From positions 3,162,001 to 3,226,000 of the forward strand of contig NZ_CP151275.1 of NCBI RefSeq assembly GCF_038235435.1: a DNA stretch of 64,000 bases, given 5' to 3'. Origin of the DNA: Niveibacterium sp. SC-1 (GTDB lineage: Bacteria; Pseudomonadota; Gammaproteobacteria; Burkholderiales; Rhodocyclaceae). The notes under the pieces are model-generated. The model made no database searches, was not told the origin of the DNA, and saw only the letters and a program-made list of their open reading frames with translations. The translations under genes and the position numbers were made by a program. Positions 1-9,457 of this stretch are shown piece by piece (the first letter of the stretch is position 1; each line of letters begins with the position of its first letter).

Positions 1-2514
1 GTCGCTGGCCTTGTCGACCACATCCTTGTCCTCGGCTCGCCGCGCCAGGGTCGTCTCGCGCGAAGCCGCCTTGAGGAACTTCGGCAAGGGCGAATCCGGC
101 GCCGACAACACGCGCGCCACCTGGATGCTCTGCGCCAGGTTGGCCGAGCGCACCAGGGTCACGTCGGCGAGAAACTGCTCCCAGGTCTTGGCGTAGTCGC
201 CCAGGTAGATGCGGCGGACTTCATTGGTGATCTGGGTGGTCTCTGCCTCGCTGCGCTTACCGCCCTGGGTGCCCAGGACCCAGGACTCCTCGGCGGCCAG
301 TTGCACCGAGACCTTGCCCACTTCCTTGTCGAAGCCCTTGTAGTAGCCGTCATAGGTGAAAAGGCCCGGTACGCCCCGCGTCAGGGGCGCGCCGCTCTTG
401 CGCGTGAAGACCAGTGCCGCAGAAGGCCCGGCCGCCTTCTCGACTGTGAACTCCGGAATCCCCTCGCCCACGCCCTGGCGCTTGAGCCGACTGTAGATCC
501 GCGCCGGCAGGGACTGCGTCAGCAACTGGTTGCGCACCGAGGCGAGCAACGCAGCATCGGCGGGCACCGGCGAAGCCACGGGTCCGTCACGAAACAGGCC
601 ATCCAGGTGCGCGGACAGCGCCTGGCGCTGGTCCACCGTGGTCTGCTGCGGCAGGTTGGTTTCCCAGTCAAAGCCGATCCAGGCCTTCAAGGCGTCGCGA
701 TCGAAGTGCCGCGTGTCGTGCAGCATGATGTAGGCCTTGAGCGCCTCGTAAGCGAACTCCTGGTTGTCGCCCGCCGCAGCTTTGCGCAGCTGGTTCTCCA
801 CCCGGTTCGCGATGCGCGGCAGGAAGACGTCACGCAACAGGCTCTGGTAGGACTGTTCGGAGGCGGCGTCGAGCTTGTCCCCCTGCGACAGGCCAAAGCC
901 CAGCGAGGTCGGTGTACTGCCGTCCTGGCGCGCCCCCACATGCGAAACGTGCTGGACGGCGGCGATCACCGGAAGAATGCCGATGACATCATCGCGTGCA
1001 GAGGCATTGGCCTGGGCGACCATCGGTTTGATCTCGTCGACACGCTTGTCCACGTCGCCCACGTAGCGCTCGTTGCCCAGGTAGCTCACGCCCCAGGCAA
1101 GACACAGACCGACGGTGATGAGTCCGATCGCCGCGAACGCAGCCAGACGCAAGAGGCTGCGGCTTCGCTCCCACTTCAGGTTGGTGCCGCCGATGCGCTG
1201 CTCGGTGAATACGACTTCGCGCAGCAGACGCGTCAGGAAGAAGCTTTTGCCGCTGCCTACCTGCGGCGGAAGGACCTGGCGCTCAAGGCCGAAGGCACCA
1301 CCAAGGCTCGCCAGCACGCGGTCGATCGGGTTGCCTTCCTGGGTGCCGCTGGTGAAGTACACCCCGCGGACCATCAACGCATGGTCGTAGCCGGAACCGG
1401 CGAAGACCCGTTCAAGGAACTGCGCGAGCAAGCGATTGGCGCTGGAGAGCTGCTGCGGGAAAGCGGCGATCAGTCCACGCCGCGTGAGGTCGCGCTCATC
1501 CTGCAGGCGCCCCAGCACCAGGCCCTCGACCCGGTCCTCGAGTGCATCGAGGCGCTGGCTCAACTGTTGCGCCTCGACATCCTTGGCATCGATCGCGAAG
1601 GTCGTGCCCCAGACCTGGTCACGCGCCTCCTTCGACAGGTCGCCGAAGAACTCGGTGAAGCCGGCCACAAGATCGGATTTGGTCACCAGCACGTAGATCG
1701 GCAGGCGCACGCCAAGCTCGGCGTAGAGCTCTTGCACGCGCGCGCGCAGAGCCGCCGCGTGCACGGCAGCCGCGGCTTCGTTCTGGGTCAGCAGATCGCC
1801 GACGCTCACCGTCAGCAGCACGCCGTTGAGGGGCTGACGCGGACGATGCTTCTTCAGGAGCTGGAGGAAGCCCTGCCAGGCCTGGCGGTCGACCGATTGG
1901 TCGGAGTCCTGCGTGGTGTAGCGGCCCGCGGTGTCAATCAGCACGGCCTCGTCGGTGAACCACCAGTCGCAATTGCGCGTGCCGCCCACGCCCTTGACCT
2001 GATGCGCGCCGAGCTTGTCCGCGAGCGGGAAACGCAGCCCCGAATTGATCAGCGCAGTCGTCTTGCCCGAACCCGGCGCGCCGATAAAGACGTACCAGGG
2101 AAGCTGGTACAGGTAACGCGCGGAGCCTGCCGAGAGCAGGCGCGACACGCCACTCTTCCGGGCGGCGCCACCGAGCTGGCTCTTCTTGAGCACGCCCACC
2201 GCCTCGTCGAAACGCTGGCGCAGGGTCTGCACTTCGGCGGACTCCTGCGCGCCCGCAGGCGCCGCCGAGCGCGACAGGCCGTCGATCAGCCTGGCGTTGG
2301 CGGCGCGGGCGCGCCACCACTTCCACAGTGCGCGCAGCACCACGATCGCTACGCCGACCGCGATCACAATCCAGCGCGCTAGGGCCGATTCCAGGGGCGC
2401 CTTGCCTGCGATGGAGACCAGCGGTCCTACGAACCACACTACCAGTGCGAAGGCCAGCAGGCCGAGCACCGTCAGCACCAGCGGATGGACGAATACCTTG
2501 AGTAGCTTTTTCAT
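1..2514 (-). CDS. tssM: Type VI secretion membrane-complex protein TssM (IcmF), 3' end outside window
   Basis: The frame is open from an ATG at 2512-2514 to the left edge (at least 838 residues), so the C-terminus is missing. The protein starts MKKLLKVFVHP. It has two hydrophobic segments in the first ~65 residues and a third near residue 450, with a P-loop GAPGSGKT near residue 147 in the cytoplasmic domain between them. That architecture is typical of IcmF/TssM, the inner-membrane protein that joins TssL and the lipoprotein TssJ to form the T6SS envelope channel. It follows tssL by 36 bp at the end of tssJKL. The long open frame on the other strand (301-2382) is a high-GC antisense shadow. 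Confidence 0.95.
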   Translation of the reverse strand, partial: MKKLLKVFVHPLVLTVLGLLAFALVVWFVGPLVSIAGKAPLESALARWIVIAVGVAIVVLRALWKWWRARAANARLIDGLSRSAAPAGAQESAEVQTLRQRFDEAVGVLKKSQLGGAARKSGVSRLLSAGSARYLYQLPWYVFIGAPGSGKTTALINSGLRFPLADKLGAHQVKGVGGTRNCDWWFTDEAVLIDTAGRYTTQDSDQSVDRQAWQGFLQLLKKHRPRQPLNGVLLTVSVGDLLTQNEAAAAVHAAALRARVQELYAELGVRLPIYVLVTKSDLVAGFTEFFGDLSKEARDQVWGTTFAIDAKDVEAQQLSQRLDALEDRVEGLVLGRLQDERDLTRRGLIAAFPQQLSSANRLLAQFLERVFAGSGYDHALMVRGVYFTSGTQEGNPIDRVLASLGGAFGLERQVLPPQVGSGKSFFLTRLLREVVFTEQRIGGTNLKWERSRSLLRLAAFAAIGLITVGLCLAWGVSYLGNERYVGDVDKRVDEIKPMVAQANASARDDVIGILPVIAAVQHVSHVGARQDGSTPTSLGFGLSQGDKLDAASEQSYQSLLRDVFLPRIANRVENQLRKAAAGDNQEFAYEALKAYIMLHDTRHFDRDALKAWIGFDWETNLPQQTTVDQRQALSAHLDGLFRDGPVASPVPADAALLASVRNQLLTQSLPARIYSRLKRQGVGEGIPEFTVEKAAGPSAALVFTRKSGAPLTRGVPGLFTYDGYYKGFDKEVGKVSVQLAAEESWVLGTQGGKRSEAETTQITNEVRRIYLGDYAKTWEQFLADVTLVRSANLAQSIQVARVLSAPDSPLPKFLKAASRETTLARRAEDKDVVDKASD

Positions 2515-2550
2515 CTCGCGACCTGTGAGCGCTTGAGCAGTGGCGACGGC

Positions 2551-3864
2551 TTATTGGCCGGCGTTCGCGGGAAACACGATGATTTCGACCCGGCGGTTCT
2601 GGGCGCGACCCTCCGGCGTCTCGTTGGAAGCCACCGGCTCCGTCTCGGCACGGCCCTCAGTCTGGATCCGGGTGTCTTTGAGCCGCGTAGCGAGCGCAGC
2701 AGCCACGGCATCGGCCCGCGCCTTGGACAGATGGAAGTTCGACGGGAAGCGGGCGGAGCGGATCGGGCGATTGTCAGTATGGCCACGAACTATGACCGAG
2801 CCACCGACCTTGGCGACCGCGTCGCCCACCCGTTCGAGCAGGCTCGCGAAGCCCGGCGACAGTGTGGCGCTGGCAGGCTCGAAGAGTCCGTCGCCCTGCG
2901 CTACCACGAGGCTGCGATCGGCGAGGTCGCGTACCGCAACGCGGCCAGCCCGGATGTCGTCTTCGAGGAAGCCTTGCAGGCGTTTGGGCGGCGGCGCTTC
3001 CGCTGCCTTGGGCGCGACCGGCTGCGGCGGCGCTACCTTCAGCGCGAGGATGTTGGAGAAGCTCGGGTCCGAGGCGCGATTGAGCGCGAAAGACGCCAGC
3101 ATATAGACGCCCACGACGATCAGCGCCGCGAGCGCGGCGATCGCCCAGAGTGGGACCGTGTCGCGCAGGGGTTTGGCGAGCGTGGCCTGCGTCTGCCATT
3201 GGGGCGAGAGCTCGCGCACGGGCTCCCCCCGGGCTTTCGCCAACATCTGGTGGAGCCGCTCGCGCACCTGATCGAGCTGGGCCTTGCCGCCCTGTATCAC
3301 CCGGTAACGCCCCTCGAAACCGAGGGCGAGGATCAGGTAGTAGAGCTCCAACGCGTCGCGATGCTTGTCCACCTGTTCGGCCAGCTTGCCCAACAGCTGG
3401 AAGAACTTCTCGCCGCCCCAGGCTTCGTTGTGGAACTGGACCAGCAGGCTCTTCTGCGCCCAGATTTTCTCGCCCCAAGGTGTATTGGCAGCGGCCTCAT
3501 CGAGGAAGGTACACAAGGCGTAGCGGCCGGCGATCACATGCTCGTTGGCCGCCCCACGCTCGCGTGCCTTGGCCTCGAACTGAGCGATCGCCCGCGCCAG
3601 CGTGTCGCGCAGCCCCATCGGATCGGGGTGATGCGCCTGCCGCAGTTTCGGCACAAGGTTGAGCAAGGGCATCGCAGCGGCCACCAGCGGATTGAGGCCG
3701 GTATCCCAATCCAGGCTCGCCAGGTCGATCGGCTCGAAACGCCCGCCAGTACCGCCCACTGGTGACTGGAAAGCCTGCGCTGCAGGACGCGCCCTAGCCC
3801 CCGGGGACGGAATGATCAGGGTCTTGTCCGAGGGCGTCTGGCCGAAGGGATCTTCTTGCGCCAT
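2551..3864 (-). CDS. tssL: Type VI secretion protein TssL (DotU/IcmH) with C-terminal OmpA domain
   Basis: This 437-residue protein has a DotU-like cytoplasmic domain (about 45-225), one transmembrane helix (about 237-260) and a periplasmic OmpA-like domain (about 310-437). The OmpA part shows RGHTDNRP and NRRVEIIV, typical of peptidoglycan binding. In the family TssL pairs with TssM in the inner membrane, and the OmpA extension anchors the complex to the cell wall, so no separate TagL is needed. It lies between tssK (66 bp upstream) and tssM (36 bp downstream), on the same strand. Confidence 0.95.
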   Translation of the reverse strand: MAQEDPFGQTPSDKTLIIPSPGARARPAAQAFQSPVGGTGGRFEPIDLASLDWDTGLNPLVAAAMPLLNLVPKLRQAHHPDPMGLRDTLARAIAQFEAKARERGAANEHVIAGRYALCTFLDEAAANTPWGEKIWAQKSLLVQFHNEAWGGEKFFQLLGKLAEQVDKHRDALELYYLILALGFEGRYRVIQGGKAQLDQVRERLHQMLAKARGEPVRELSPQWQTQATLAKPLRDTVPLWAIAALAALIVVGVYMLASFALNRASDPSFSNILALKVAPPQPVAPKAAEAPPPKRLQGFLEDDIRAGRVAVRDLADRSLVVAQGDGLFEPASATLSPGFASLLERVGDAVAKVGGSVIVRGHTDNRPIRSARFPSNFHLSKARADAVAAALATRLKDTRIQTEGRAETEPVASNETPEGRAQNRRVEIIVFPANAGQ

Positions 3865-3930
3865 GAGCGGGCGTCCAGTTCAGAGGTAAGCGCAGCGGAA
3901 AGGTCGGGGCGTAGGGGCTGGGCCGAAGCG

Positions 3931-5268
3931 TCAGGCGCGAATCGCCCAGAGCGCGAGCTCGAGACCGGGGAAGTCACCCGAGACATAGACACCCAGGCCA
4001 CCCGAGTTGTCGAGCTGTTTCCAGAGATCGCTGCTGTTGTCGAGTTCGAAGTAGGAGAAGCCGGCATGGAAAGGAATCTGGCGCGGCGCCACCGGCAAGG
4101 GGCGCAGCACGATGCCGGGCAGCTGCAGGTTCACCAGTTCGCGGATGCGCTCGACCGGTCCCAGCTTGGCCTGGGCCGGGAAGCGTGTACGGATCGCTTC
4201 GCCGGGCACCTGGGCATTAACTGCCAGCACGAAGGCCGCGTGGCGCAGGAGGCCCTTGTCGGCGATCGTGCCGACATAGCGGCCCTGCTTGTGGTCCTGC
4301 AGTTCGATCTGGATCGCGTTCTGCTCGAGCACGGTGGCTAGCGCCTTGCGGATCTCCCGCATCAGCGGGCCGAAGCAGCTCTCGAGCGCATCGTGCGCAT
4401 AGGCGACCGCCGCCTCAGGCCGCCGGTCTGCACGCGCGAGGGTCGCGAGTTCGCCCGCCAGTTCGAGCAAGGCCGTATAGAGCCGCTCCGGGTGCAGCTG
4501 CGTGAGCTGCGCCAGATGCTCGAAGACCGGCTGCTGCCGGTTCATGATCAGCAGGAAGAGAAAGTCCGCGATTTCCGCCACGCCGCCGGCGCCGGGGTGT
4601 GCGAGCCGCCCTGCGAGCGCGTCGCCGCGCTGTTTGAGCAGGCCCACGACTTCGCGGACATAACCTGCAAGGACTGTCGACGCGTTCGCCGCCAGGACCG
4701 GCGGGACATAGCCGCGATCGACCAGCAGGCTGTTGTCCGCGCGGCGCTCGGCCACACGCAGGACGCCGACGCGCACATACGCATCCGAAAGATTGTCGGT
4801 GAGTGCCAGTTCGAGGCGCGGGCGCGCCAGCTGTACCGGGCTGCTGCCGGCGTCGTCGGTATGCGCGTCGAGAACGGACTCCTCGATCGGGCCGTAGCGC
4901 GCCAGGCGGCTGGCGGCATCCGGAGCGCCGGAAACCTCTACGCCCTGCGGCCGGCGCAGCGGCAGCGCGAGATAGACGATCGCGTTCTTGGCATCGGCCG
5001 GGAAGTCGAAAGCCAGTGGTGCGGCATGCGCGCCGGGAAATTCGAAGGGCGTACCGTCAGGCAGCACGCCCTTGGCCGCGATTACCGCCACCTTGCCGAC
5101 GGCCAGCGCCGCCTCATCGATCTCCAGCTGGGTGAAGCCCCAGAAGTGGCCCGCCACCGCACGGGCGCGGGACTCGACCCACCATTCCGTATGGCGATCC
5201 TGCTGCTGGAAATGCTGTGGCAGTAGAAACTGGCCTTCCGACCAGACGACCTTGCTGTACCAGGACAT
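3931..5268 (-). CDS. tssK: Type VI secretion baseplate protein TssK
   Basis: This 445-residue protein begins MSWYSKVVWSEGQFLLPQHF, the highly conserved N-terminus of TssK (ImpJ/VasE). TssK is the trimeric baseplate subunit that docks the T6SS tail onto the TssJLM membrane complex. Length and end-to-end character match the family. The ATG is preceded by GGGAGAG on the coding strand. It sits between tssJ and tssL, and the conserved order J-K-L-M supports the call. Confidence 0.96.
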   Translation of the reverse strand: MSWYSKVVWSEGQFLLPQHFQQQDRHTEWWVESRARAVAGHFWGFTQLEIDEAALAVGKVAVIAAKGVLPDGTPFEFPGAHAAPLAFDFPADAKNAIVYLALPLRRPQGVEVSGAPDAASRLARYGPIEESVLDAHTDDAGSSPVQLARPRLELALTDNLSDAYVRVGVLRVAERRADNSLLVDRGYVPPVLAANASTVLAGYVREVVGLLKQRGDALAGRLAHPGAGGVAEIADFLFLLIMNRQQPVFEHLAQLTQLHPERLYTALLELAGELATLARADRRPEAAVAYAHDALESCFGPLMREIRKALATVLEQNAIQIELQDHKQGRYVGTIADKGLLRHAAFVLAVNAQVPGEAIRTRFPAQAKLGPVERIRELVNLQLPGIVLRPLPVAPRQIPFHAGFSYFELDNSSDLWKQLDNSGGLGVYVSGDFPGLELALWAIRA

Positions 5269-5306
5269 GCGCTCTCCCGCGCCAGTGGAGCGACAAAGAA
5301 GCGGCC

Positions 5307-5792
5307 TTACTTGGCCTCAGAACCGATCGTCACCCGATCCTTCTTCACCGCCACGCTGAAGTTTGTGGTCTTGTTCTGAGGCACGGCAGCGCTGGCGCGC
5401 CACACGGACTTGTTGACGTCACGGTAAGCGACGAAGACGCCGATCGCCTTGGCTTCGGCCTGCGGCTTGAGTTCGGCGTCGAGGGTCTGGCCCGGACGCA
5501 GCGTGACTTCCTCGCGCGACACCAGCGTTGCGCCCAGCGTCTTTTCGTCACCGTCGAAAAGCGAGAAGAAGTCCGCCGACTCGAAGACGCCCGGGTTCGA
5601 CAGCAGGTAGTAGCGCACGACGACCGGCGTCGGACGCCCCTTGGTGTCGGGATTGATTTGGGCATCAGCCGCCAGGTGCAGGCGCACCACCGTCGGCGAA
5701 GGCGGAAGGATGATGGGAGCCTTGCCGCCGCAGCCAGACAGGACGGCGAGAACAACCAACGCGCATAGCCACTTCTGTACCGCGGACTTCAT
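5307..5792 (-). CDS. tssJ: Type VI secretion outer-membrane lipoprotein TssJ
   Basis: From the chosen ATG at 5792 the 161-residue protein begins with a short basic stretch, a hydrophobic core and a lipobox LSGC (lipidated Cys at residue 21). Two in-frame upstream ATGs (5810 and 5864) would bury the signal peptide, and a GGAGG lies 11 nt upstream of 5792. The mature part is a small beta-sandwich of SciN/TssJ type (TVVRLHLAADAQINPD near its start). TssJ sits in the outer membrane and contacts the periplasmic part of TssM. It is the first gene of the visible tssJKLM run. Confidence 0.93.
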   Translation of the reverse strand: MKSAVQKWLCALVVLAVLSGCGGKAPIILPPSPTVVRLHLAADAQINPDTKGRPTPVVVRYYLLSNPGVFESADFFSLFDGDEKTLGATLVSREEVTLRPGQTLDAELKPQAEAKAIGVFVAYRDVNKSVWRASAAVPQNKTTNFSVAVKKDRVTIGSEAK

Positions 5793-5942
5793 CTTTTGCG
5801 CTGCCTCCATGGGGCATGGCCCGAAACGGGGCTCGATTATTCTCGACCCCCGCGGCAGGCGCAATCTCGCGATCGGGGCAGCGCGTGTCAGAAGCCGCGT
5901 CCGAGGGCGAGCGCGCCGTGTCCTGCGGCGAACGGTCCTGAC

Positions 5943-6392
5943 TCAGGCGCGCCCGGTGCTACCGAAGCCGCCGTCGCCCCGGTCCGAGCTTTCGAACTCA
6001 TCAACCACGTTGAAGCCCACTTGCAGCACCGGCACCACCACCAGTTGCGCGATCCGCTCCATCGGCTCGATCACGAAGGCTTTCTGGCCGCGGTTCCAGA
6101 CCGAAACGAAGATCTGGCCCTGGTAGTCCGAGTCAATCAGGCCGACAAGATTGCCCAGGACGATCCCGTGCTTGTGTCCCAGCCCGGAGCGCGGCAGGAC
6201 GATGGCGGCGAGCCCCGGATCCGCCAGGTGGATGGCCATCCCGGAGGGCACCAGATGCGTCTGGCCAGGCTCGAGCGTCACCGGCGCATCGAGGCAGGCC
6301 CGCAGATCGAGGCCGGCCGAACCGGCAGTGGCGTAATGCGGCGGGCTTTCCTTGAGACGGGGGTCGAGCAGCTTGACGTCGATACGATGCAT
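5943..6392 (-). CDS. dut: dUTP diphosphatase (dUTPase)
   Basis: This 149-residue trimeric-type dUTPase hydrolyses dUTP to dUMP and PPi, keeping uracil out of DNA and feeding dTMP synthesis. Conserved motifs appear in order: [28 protein letters not shown] with the catalytic Asp region, and the C-terminal [10 protein letters not shown] that closes over the active site. It lies downstream of coaBC on the same strand (85 bp), a neighbour pair common in Gammaproteobacteria and Betaproteobacteria. Confidence 0.98.
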   Translation of the reverse strand: MHRIDVKLLDPRLKESPPHYATAGSAGLDLRACLDAPVTLEPGQTHLVPSGMAIHLADPGLAAIVLPRSGLGHKHGIVLGNLVGLIDSDYQGQIFVSVWNRGQKAFVIEPMERIAQLVVVPVLQVGFNVVDEFESSDRGDGGFGSTGRA

Positions 6393-6477
6393 GGCAGGAA
6401 TATCCAGAAGCTAAGAGGCCGACCGGGCGGTCGGCGGTTTTTGAGAATAGGGAAGCCGGCGCAGCGGCCGGCGCAAC

Positions 6478-7671
6478 TCAGCGCGCGCGCAACAAACCCG
6501 CCAGATGGGCAACGATCCGCTGCGCCAGCACGAGCTTGCTGTCCGGCGCGAGCTCATGGCGGCCCGCGTCGTCATAGAGAACGACACGGTTATCGTTTCC
6601 GCCCATGCCGTCCTGGACGAGGTTTCCAACAATCAGGGGTACGCGTTTTTTCAGACGCTTGGCCTGGGCGTAGGTATCCAGATCGCGACTCTCGGCGGCG
6701 AAGCCGACGCAGAACGGTGCCGCCGGCAGGCTGGCCACTTCGGCGAGGATGTCCGGGTTTTCGACGAGTTCGAGGCTCAGTTCCGCACCGTCTCGTTTCT
6801 TGATCTTGTGTTCGGCCGAGCTTGCCGGGCGGTAATCGGCCACCGCGGCGACCCCGATGAAGACCTGGGCGCTGCCCACCTCCCGCATGACGGCTTCACG
6901 CATTTCGAGGGCGGTCTGGACGTCGACACGGCGCACGCCGCATGGCGTCGCCTCAGCGACCGGTCCGCTCACCAGCACCACTTCGGCACCGGAGCGAGCG
7001 CACGCCCGCGCGAGGGCGTAGCCCATCTTGCCCGAGCTGATATTGGTGAGTCCGCGCACTGGATCCAGCGGCTCGAAGGTCGGTCCGGCCGTCAGTACGA
7101 CACGCTGGCCCGCCAGCAACTTGGGCGAGAGGAGGATTTCCACCTCTTCGAAGATTTCGACGGGTTCGAGCATGCGACCGAGCCCCACCTCACCACAGGC
7201 TTGCTCGCCGGCCGCGGGCCCCAGGATGCTCACGCTGTCGGTGCGCAGTTGGGCGGCGTTGCGCTGGGTCGCAGGGTGAGCCCACATCTGCCGGTTCATC
7301 GCCGGGCACAGCGCCAGCGGGCAATCACGCGCCAGGGCGAGCGTGGTGAGCAGATCATCGGCAAGTCCATGCGCGAACTTCGCCATGATGTCCGCCGTGG
7401 CCGGCGCCACCAGCAGCAGGTCGGCACCGCGTGTCAGATCGATGTGGGCCATGCTGTTGGCCATGCGCGAATCCCAGAGGTCCGTCCAGGCCGAGCGGCC
7501 GGTCAAGGCCTGAAAGGTCGCGGCCGTCACGAAGCGGGTAGCGGCCTCGGTGAGGACGCAGTCGACCGAAGCGCCCGCCTTGGCCAGCAAGCGGGCAAGT
7601 TCGGCCGCTTTGTAGGCTGCCACACCGCCCGTCACGCCGAGCACGATGCGCCTGTCCGTGAAAATGCTCAT
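6478..7671 (-). CDS. coaBC: Bifunctional phosphopantothenoylcysteine decarboxylase/phosphopantothenate-cysteine ligase
   Basis: This 397-residue protein carries out two coenzyme A biosynthesis steps: ligation of cysteine to 4'-phosphopantothenate (CoaB) and FMN-dependent decarboxylation (CoaC). The N-terminal flavoprotein half has GVTGGVAAYKA, the catalytic His in SMAHIDL, the substrate clamp PAMNRQMW and the reducing Cys in ACGEVGLGRM. The CoaB half starts near residue 190 with VVLTAGPTFEPLDPVRGLTN. It is divergent from radC, with 70 bp between them. Confidence 0.98.
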   Translation of the reverse strand: MSIFTDRRIVLGVTGGVAAYKAAELARLLAKAGASVDCVLTEAATRFVTAATFQALTGRSAWTDLWDSRMANSMAHIDLTRGADLLLVAPATADIMAKFAHGLADDLLTTLALARDCPLALCPAMNRQMWAHPATQRNAAQLRTDSVSILGPAAGEQACGEVGLGRMLEPVEIFEEVEILLSPKLLAGQRVVLTAGPTFEPLDPVRGLTNISSGKMGYALARACARSGAEVVLVSGPVAEATPCGVRRVDVQTALEMREAVMREVGSAQVFIGVAAVADYRPASSAEHKIKKRDGAELSLELVENPDILAEVASLPAAPFCVGFAAESRDLDTYAQAKRLKKRVPLIVGNLVQDGMGGNDNRVVLYDDAGRHELAPDSKLVLAQRIVAHLAGLLRAR

Positions 7672-7741
7672 GTCCTAACCCATCTCTTTGCGGCACGCTG
7701 CCGGATCCTGATTCTATCAAGCCCTCAGAGGCACATCCGGC

Positions 7742-8419
7742 ATGGCAATCACCGACTGGCCCGACGAGGAACGCCCCCGCGAACGCCTGCTCGCCAATGG
7801 CGCGGCCGCTCTATCCGACGCCGAGCTGCTCGCGATATTCCTGCGGGTCGGCGTGCGCGGCATGAGCGCGGTCGATTTGGCGCGCACCCTGCTCCAGCGC
7901 TTCGGCAGCCTTACCCAGCTCTTTTCCACCTCCCTGGAACAACTCGCTGCAGTACCTGGCATGGGCAGCGCCAAGTACGCGCAACTCCAGGCAGTGATCG
8001 AGATGGCGCGACGCGCCTTGGGTGAAGAGCTGGCCGAACGCGATCTGCTGGGATCGCCCGATACGGTGCGGGACTGGCTCCGCCTACGCCTGACGTCCCT
8101 GCCCTACGAAGTATTCATGGTCCTTTTGCTCGACGCACAGAACCGGCTTATCCACGCCGAGGAACTGTTCCGCGGCACGCTTGACCAGACCAGCGTCTAT
8201 CCACGCGAAGTAGTCAAATTCGCGCTCGCGCACAATGCGGCGGCGGTGATTTTCGCGCACAATCACCCCTCCGGCTGCAGCGAACCCTCGCGGGCCGACG
8301 AGCTGCTGACCCAGGCGCTCAAGCAAGCCTTGTCCCTCGTGGACGTTCGGGTTCTGGATCATCTTGTCATCGCCGGAAACGCCCGCCCTGTCTCGTTCGC
8401 CGAGCGCGGGCTACTATGA
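7742..8419 (+). CDS. radC: RadC family JAB-domain protein
   Basis: This 225-residue RadC homologue has an N-terminal helix-hairpin-helix region ([14 protein letters not shown]) and a C-terminal JAB1/MPN-like domain with the metal-binding signature HNHPSG followed by S and D. The family was once linked to DNA repair, but its biochemical role is still unclear. It is encoded just upstream of rpmB-rpmG, as in many proteobacteria. The L28 promoter begins only 15 bp after its stop. Confidence 0.96.
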   Translation: MAITDWPDEERPRERLLANGAAALSDAELLAIFLRVGVRGMSAVDLARTLLQRFGSLTQLFSTSLEQLAAVPGMGSAKYAQLQAVIEMARRALGEELAERDLLGSPDTVRDWLRLRLTSLPYEVFMVLLLDAQNRLIHAEELFRGTLDQTSVYPREVVKFALAHNAAAVIFAHNHPSGCSEPSRADELLTQALKQALSLVDVRVLDHLVIAGNARPVSFAERGLL

Positions 8420-8433
8420 TTTGGCGGAAATGC

Positions 8434-8463
8434 TTGATGCAGGACCCAAAAACCCGTTAGAAT
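8434..8463 (+). promoter_or_regulatory. Candidate sigma-70 promoter of rpmB-rpmG
   Basis: TTGATG (8434-8439) and TAGAAT (8458-8463) are separated by 18 bp, giving 4/6 and 5/6 matches to the -35 and -10 consensus. The rpmB start codon is 37 bp beyond the -10 box, and a GGAG precedes the ATG by 8 nt. Confidence 0.6.
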
Positions 8464-8499
8464 CGCGGGTTTCGAGCAAACAGGTTTCTGGAGTATTTC

Positions 8500-8736
8500 A
8501 TGTCCCGCGTTTGTCAAGTCACCGGTAAGGCCCCGATGGTGGGCAACAACGTCTCGCACGCTAACAACAGGACCAAGCGCCGCTTCCTGCCGAATCTGCA
8601 GTCGCGCCGCTTCTGGATCGAAGGCGAAAACCGCTTCATCCGTCTGCGCGTTTCGAACGCGGGTCTGCGTACGATCGACAAGAAGGGTATCGAAGTCGTT
8701 CTGGCCGAGCTCCGTGAGCGCGGCGAGAAGGTCTGA
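8500..8736 (+). CDS. rpmB: 50S ribosomal protein L28
   Basis: This 78-residue basic protein begins [20 protein letters not shown], the signature of bacterial L28, and ends with the conserved [11 protein letters not shown]. It is a structural protein of the large ribosomal subunit. It is followed 35 bp later by rpmG, the usual operon partner. Confidence 0.99.
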   Translation: MSRVCQVTGKAPMVGNNVSHANNRTKRRFLPNLQSRRFWIEGENRFIRLRVSNAGLRTIDKKGIEVVLAELRERGEKV

Positions 8737-8771
8737 GACCGCTGCTAACCTAAGCGTTCAAGGAGAACATC

Positions 8772-8939
8772 ATGGCCAAAGGCGGTCGCGAAAAAATCAA
8801 GCTGGAGTCCACTGCGGGCACCGGTCATTTCTACACCACGAGCAAGAATAAGCGCACGACGCCCGGCAAGCTCGAGTTCGTCAAGTACGATCCGAAAGCT
8901 CGCAAGCACGTGCTGTACAAGGAAACCAAGCTCAAGTGA
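8772..8939 (+). CDS. rpmG: 50S ribosomal protein L33
   Basis: This 55-residue gene starts [20 protein letters not shown] and ends with the conserved [11 protein letters not shown]. The ribosome-binding site AAGGAG lies 8 nt before the ATG. This version has no CxxC zinc motifs, so it is the zinc-free L33 type. It is the last gene of the rpmB-rpmG unit, followed by a strong terminator. Confidence 0.98.
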   Translation: MAKGGREKIKLESTAGTGHFYTTSKNKRTTPGKLEFVKYDPKARKHVLYKETKLK

Positions 8940-8972
8940 CATTGAGCTGACCTGTTTCGCGCGAATTGCTTG

Positions 8973-9006
8973 AAAGGAAAAGGCCCGCAAGGGCCTTTTC
9001 CTTTTT
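8973..9006 (+). terminator. Rho-independent terminator of rpmB-rpmG
   Basis: A perfect 14-bp stem (8973-8986 with 8991-9004) with a GCAA loop runs into a T tract (CTTTTTT). It sits 34 bp after the rpmG stop. Confidence 0.9.
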
Positions 9007-9457
9007 TACGTCTTCTTTACGTTTGTCCCACTACATTTTCGGCGGTCGCGCCCTTTCTCTTTCCGCGGCCCGCTCTTATCCTTCACGCCTCGATCAGGCT
9101 GCCAGCGCCCTTCCGGCTCCGATCCGATTCATCACCGCGTAGTCCAGTCGGCACTACGCTCCTCCCCGTTTCACGTGAGCTCGTCGATGCACTCATCGCT
9201 TCGCAGACGTGATTTCCGGTCCCAGCACATCGATCACACGCGCCAGGATTGCGTCCGGCTACAGCAGGCGCCGCGCGCCATCGCGCGCGATGGTGCCGCC
9301 TATGATGTATCTCAAGTACGGGTTTCTTATAAAGCGATCAGCACGAATACGGGTTTACCCTAGTAAGCTCTGAGCCCCCGTTTTAGCGGCAACACGGCAA
9401 GGCTACCGCCCACCACACCGGCGCAGTCCTCTACCCAATCCATAAAAAGGAGTCGTC
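9007..9457 (+). promoter_or_regulatory. 451-bp leader region of the PTS operon with repeats
   Basis: No gene is seen here. It holds a 22-bp palindrome with one mismatch at 9275-9296 (GCGCCATCGC/GCGATGGTGC arms) and a 9-bp direct repeat TACGGGTTT at 9317-9325 and 9348-9356, 31 bp apart. A possible -10 element TATAAA lies at 9328-9333, but no convincing -35 pairs with it. Both repeats are plausible operator sites for PTS control, but no regulator can be assigned. An AAGGAG ribosome-binding site precedes the ATG at 9458. Confidence 0.35.

Noticed and set aside
301..2382. Long plus-strand open frame (693 codons) across the left end
   Set aside because: It is antisense to tssM, which has clear IcmF features and a P-loop; the plus-strand translation has no domain and is biased as expected for a GC-rich shadow.
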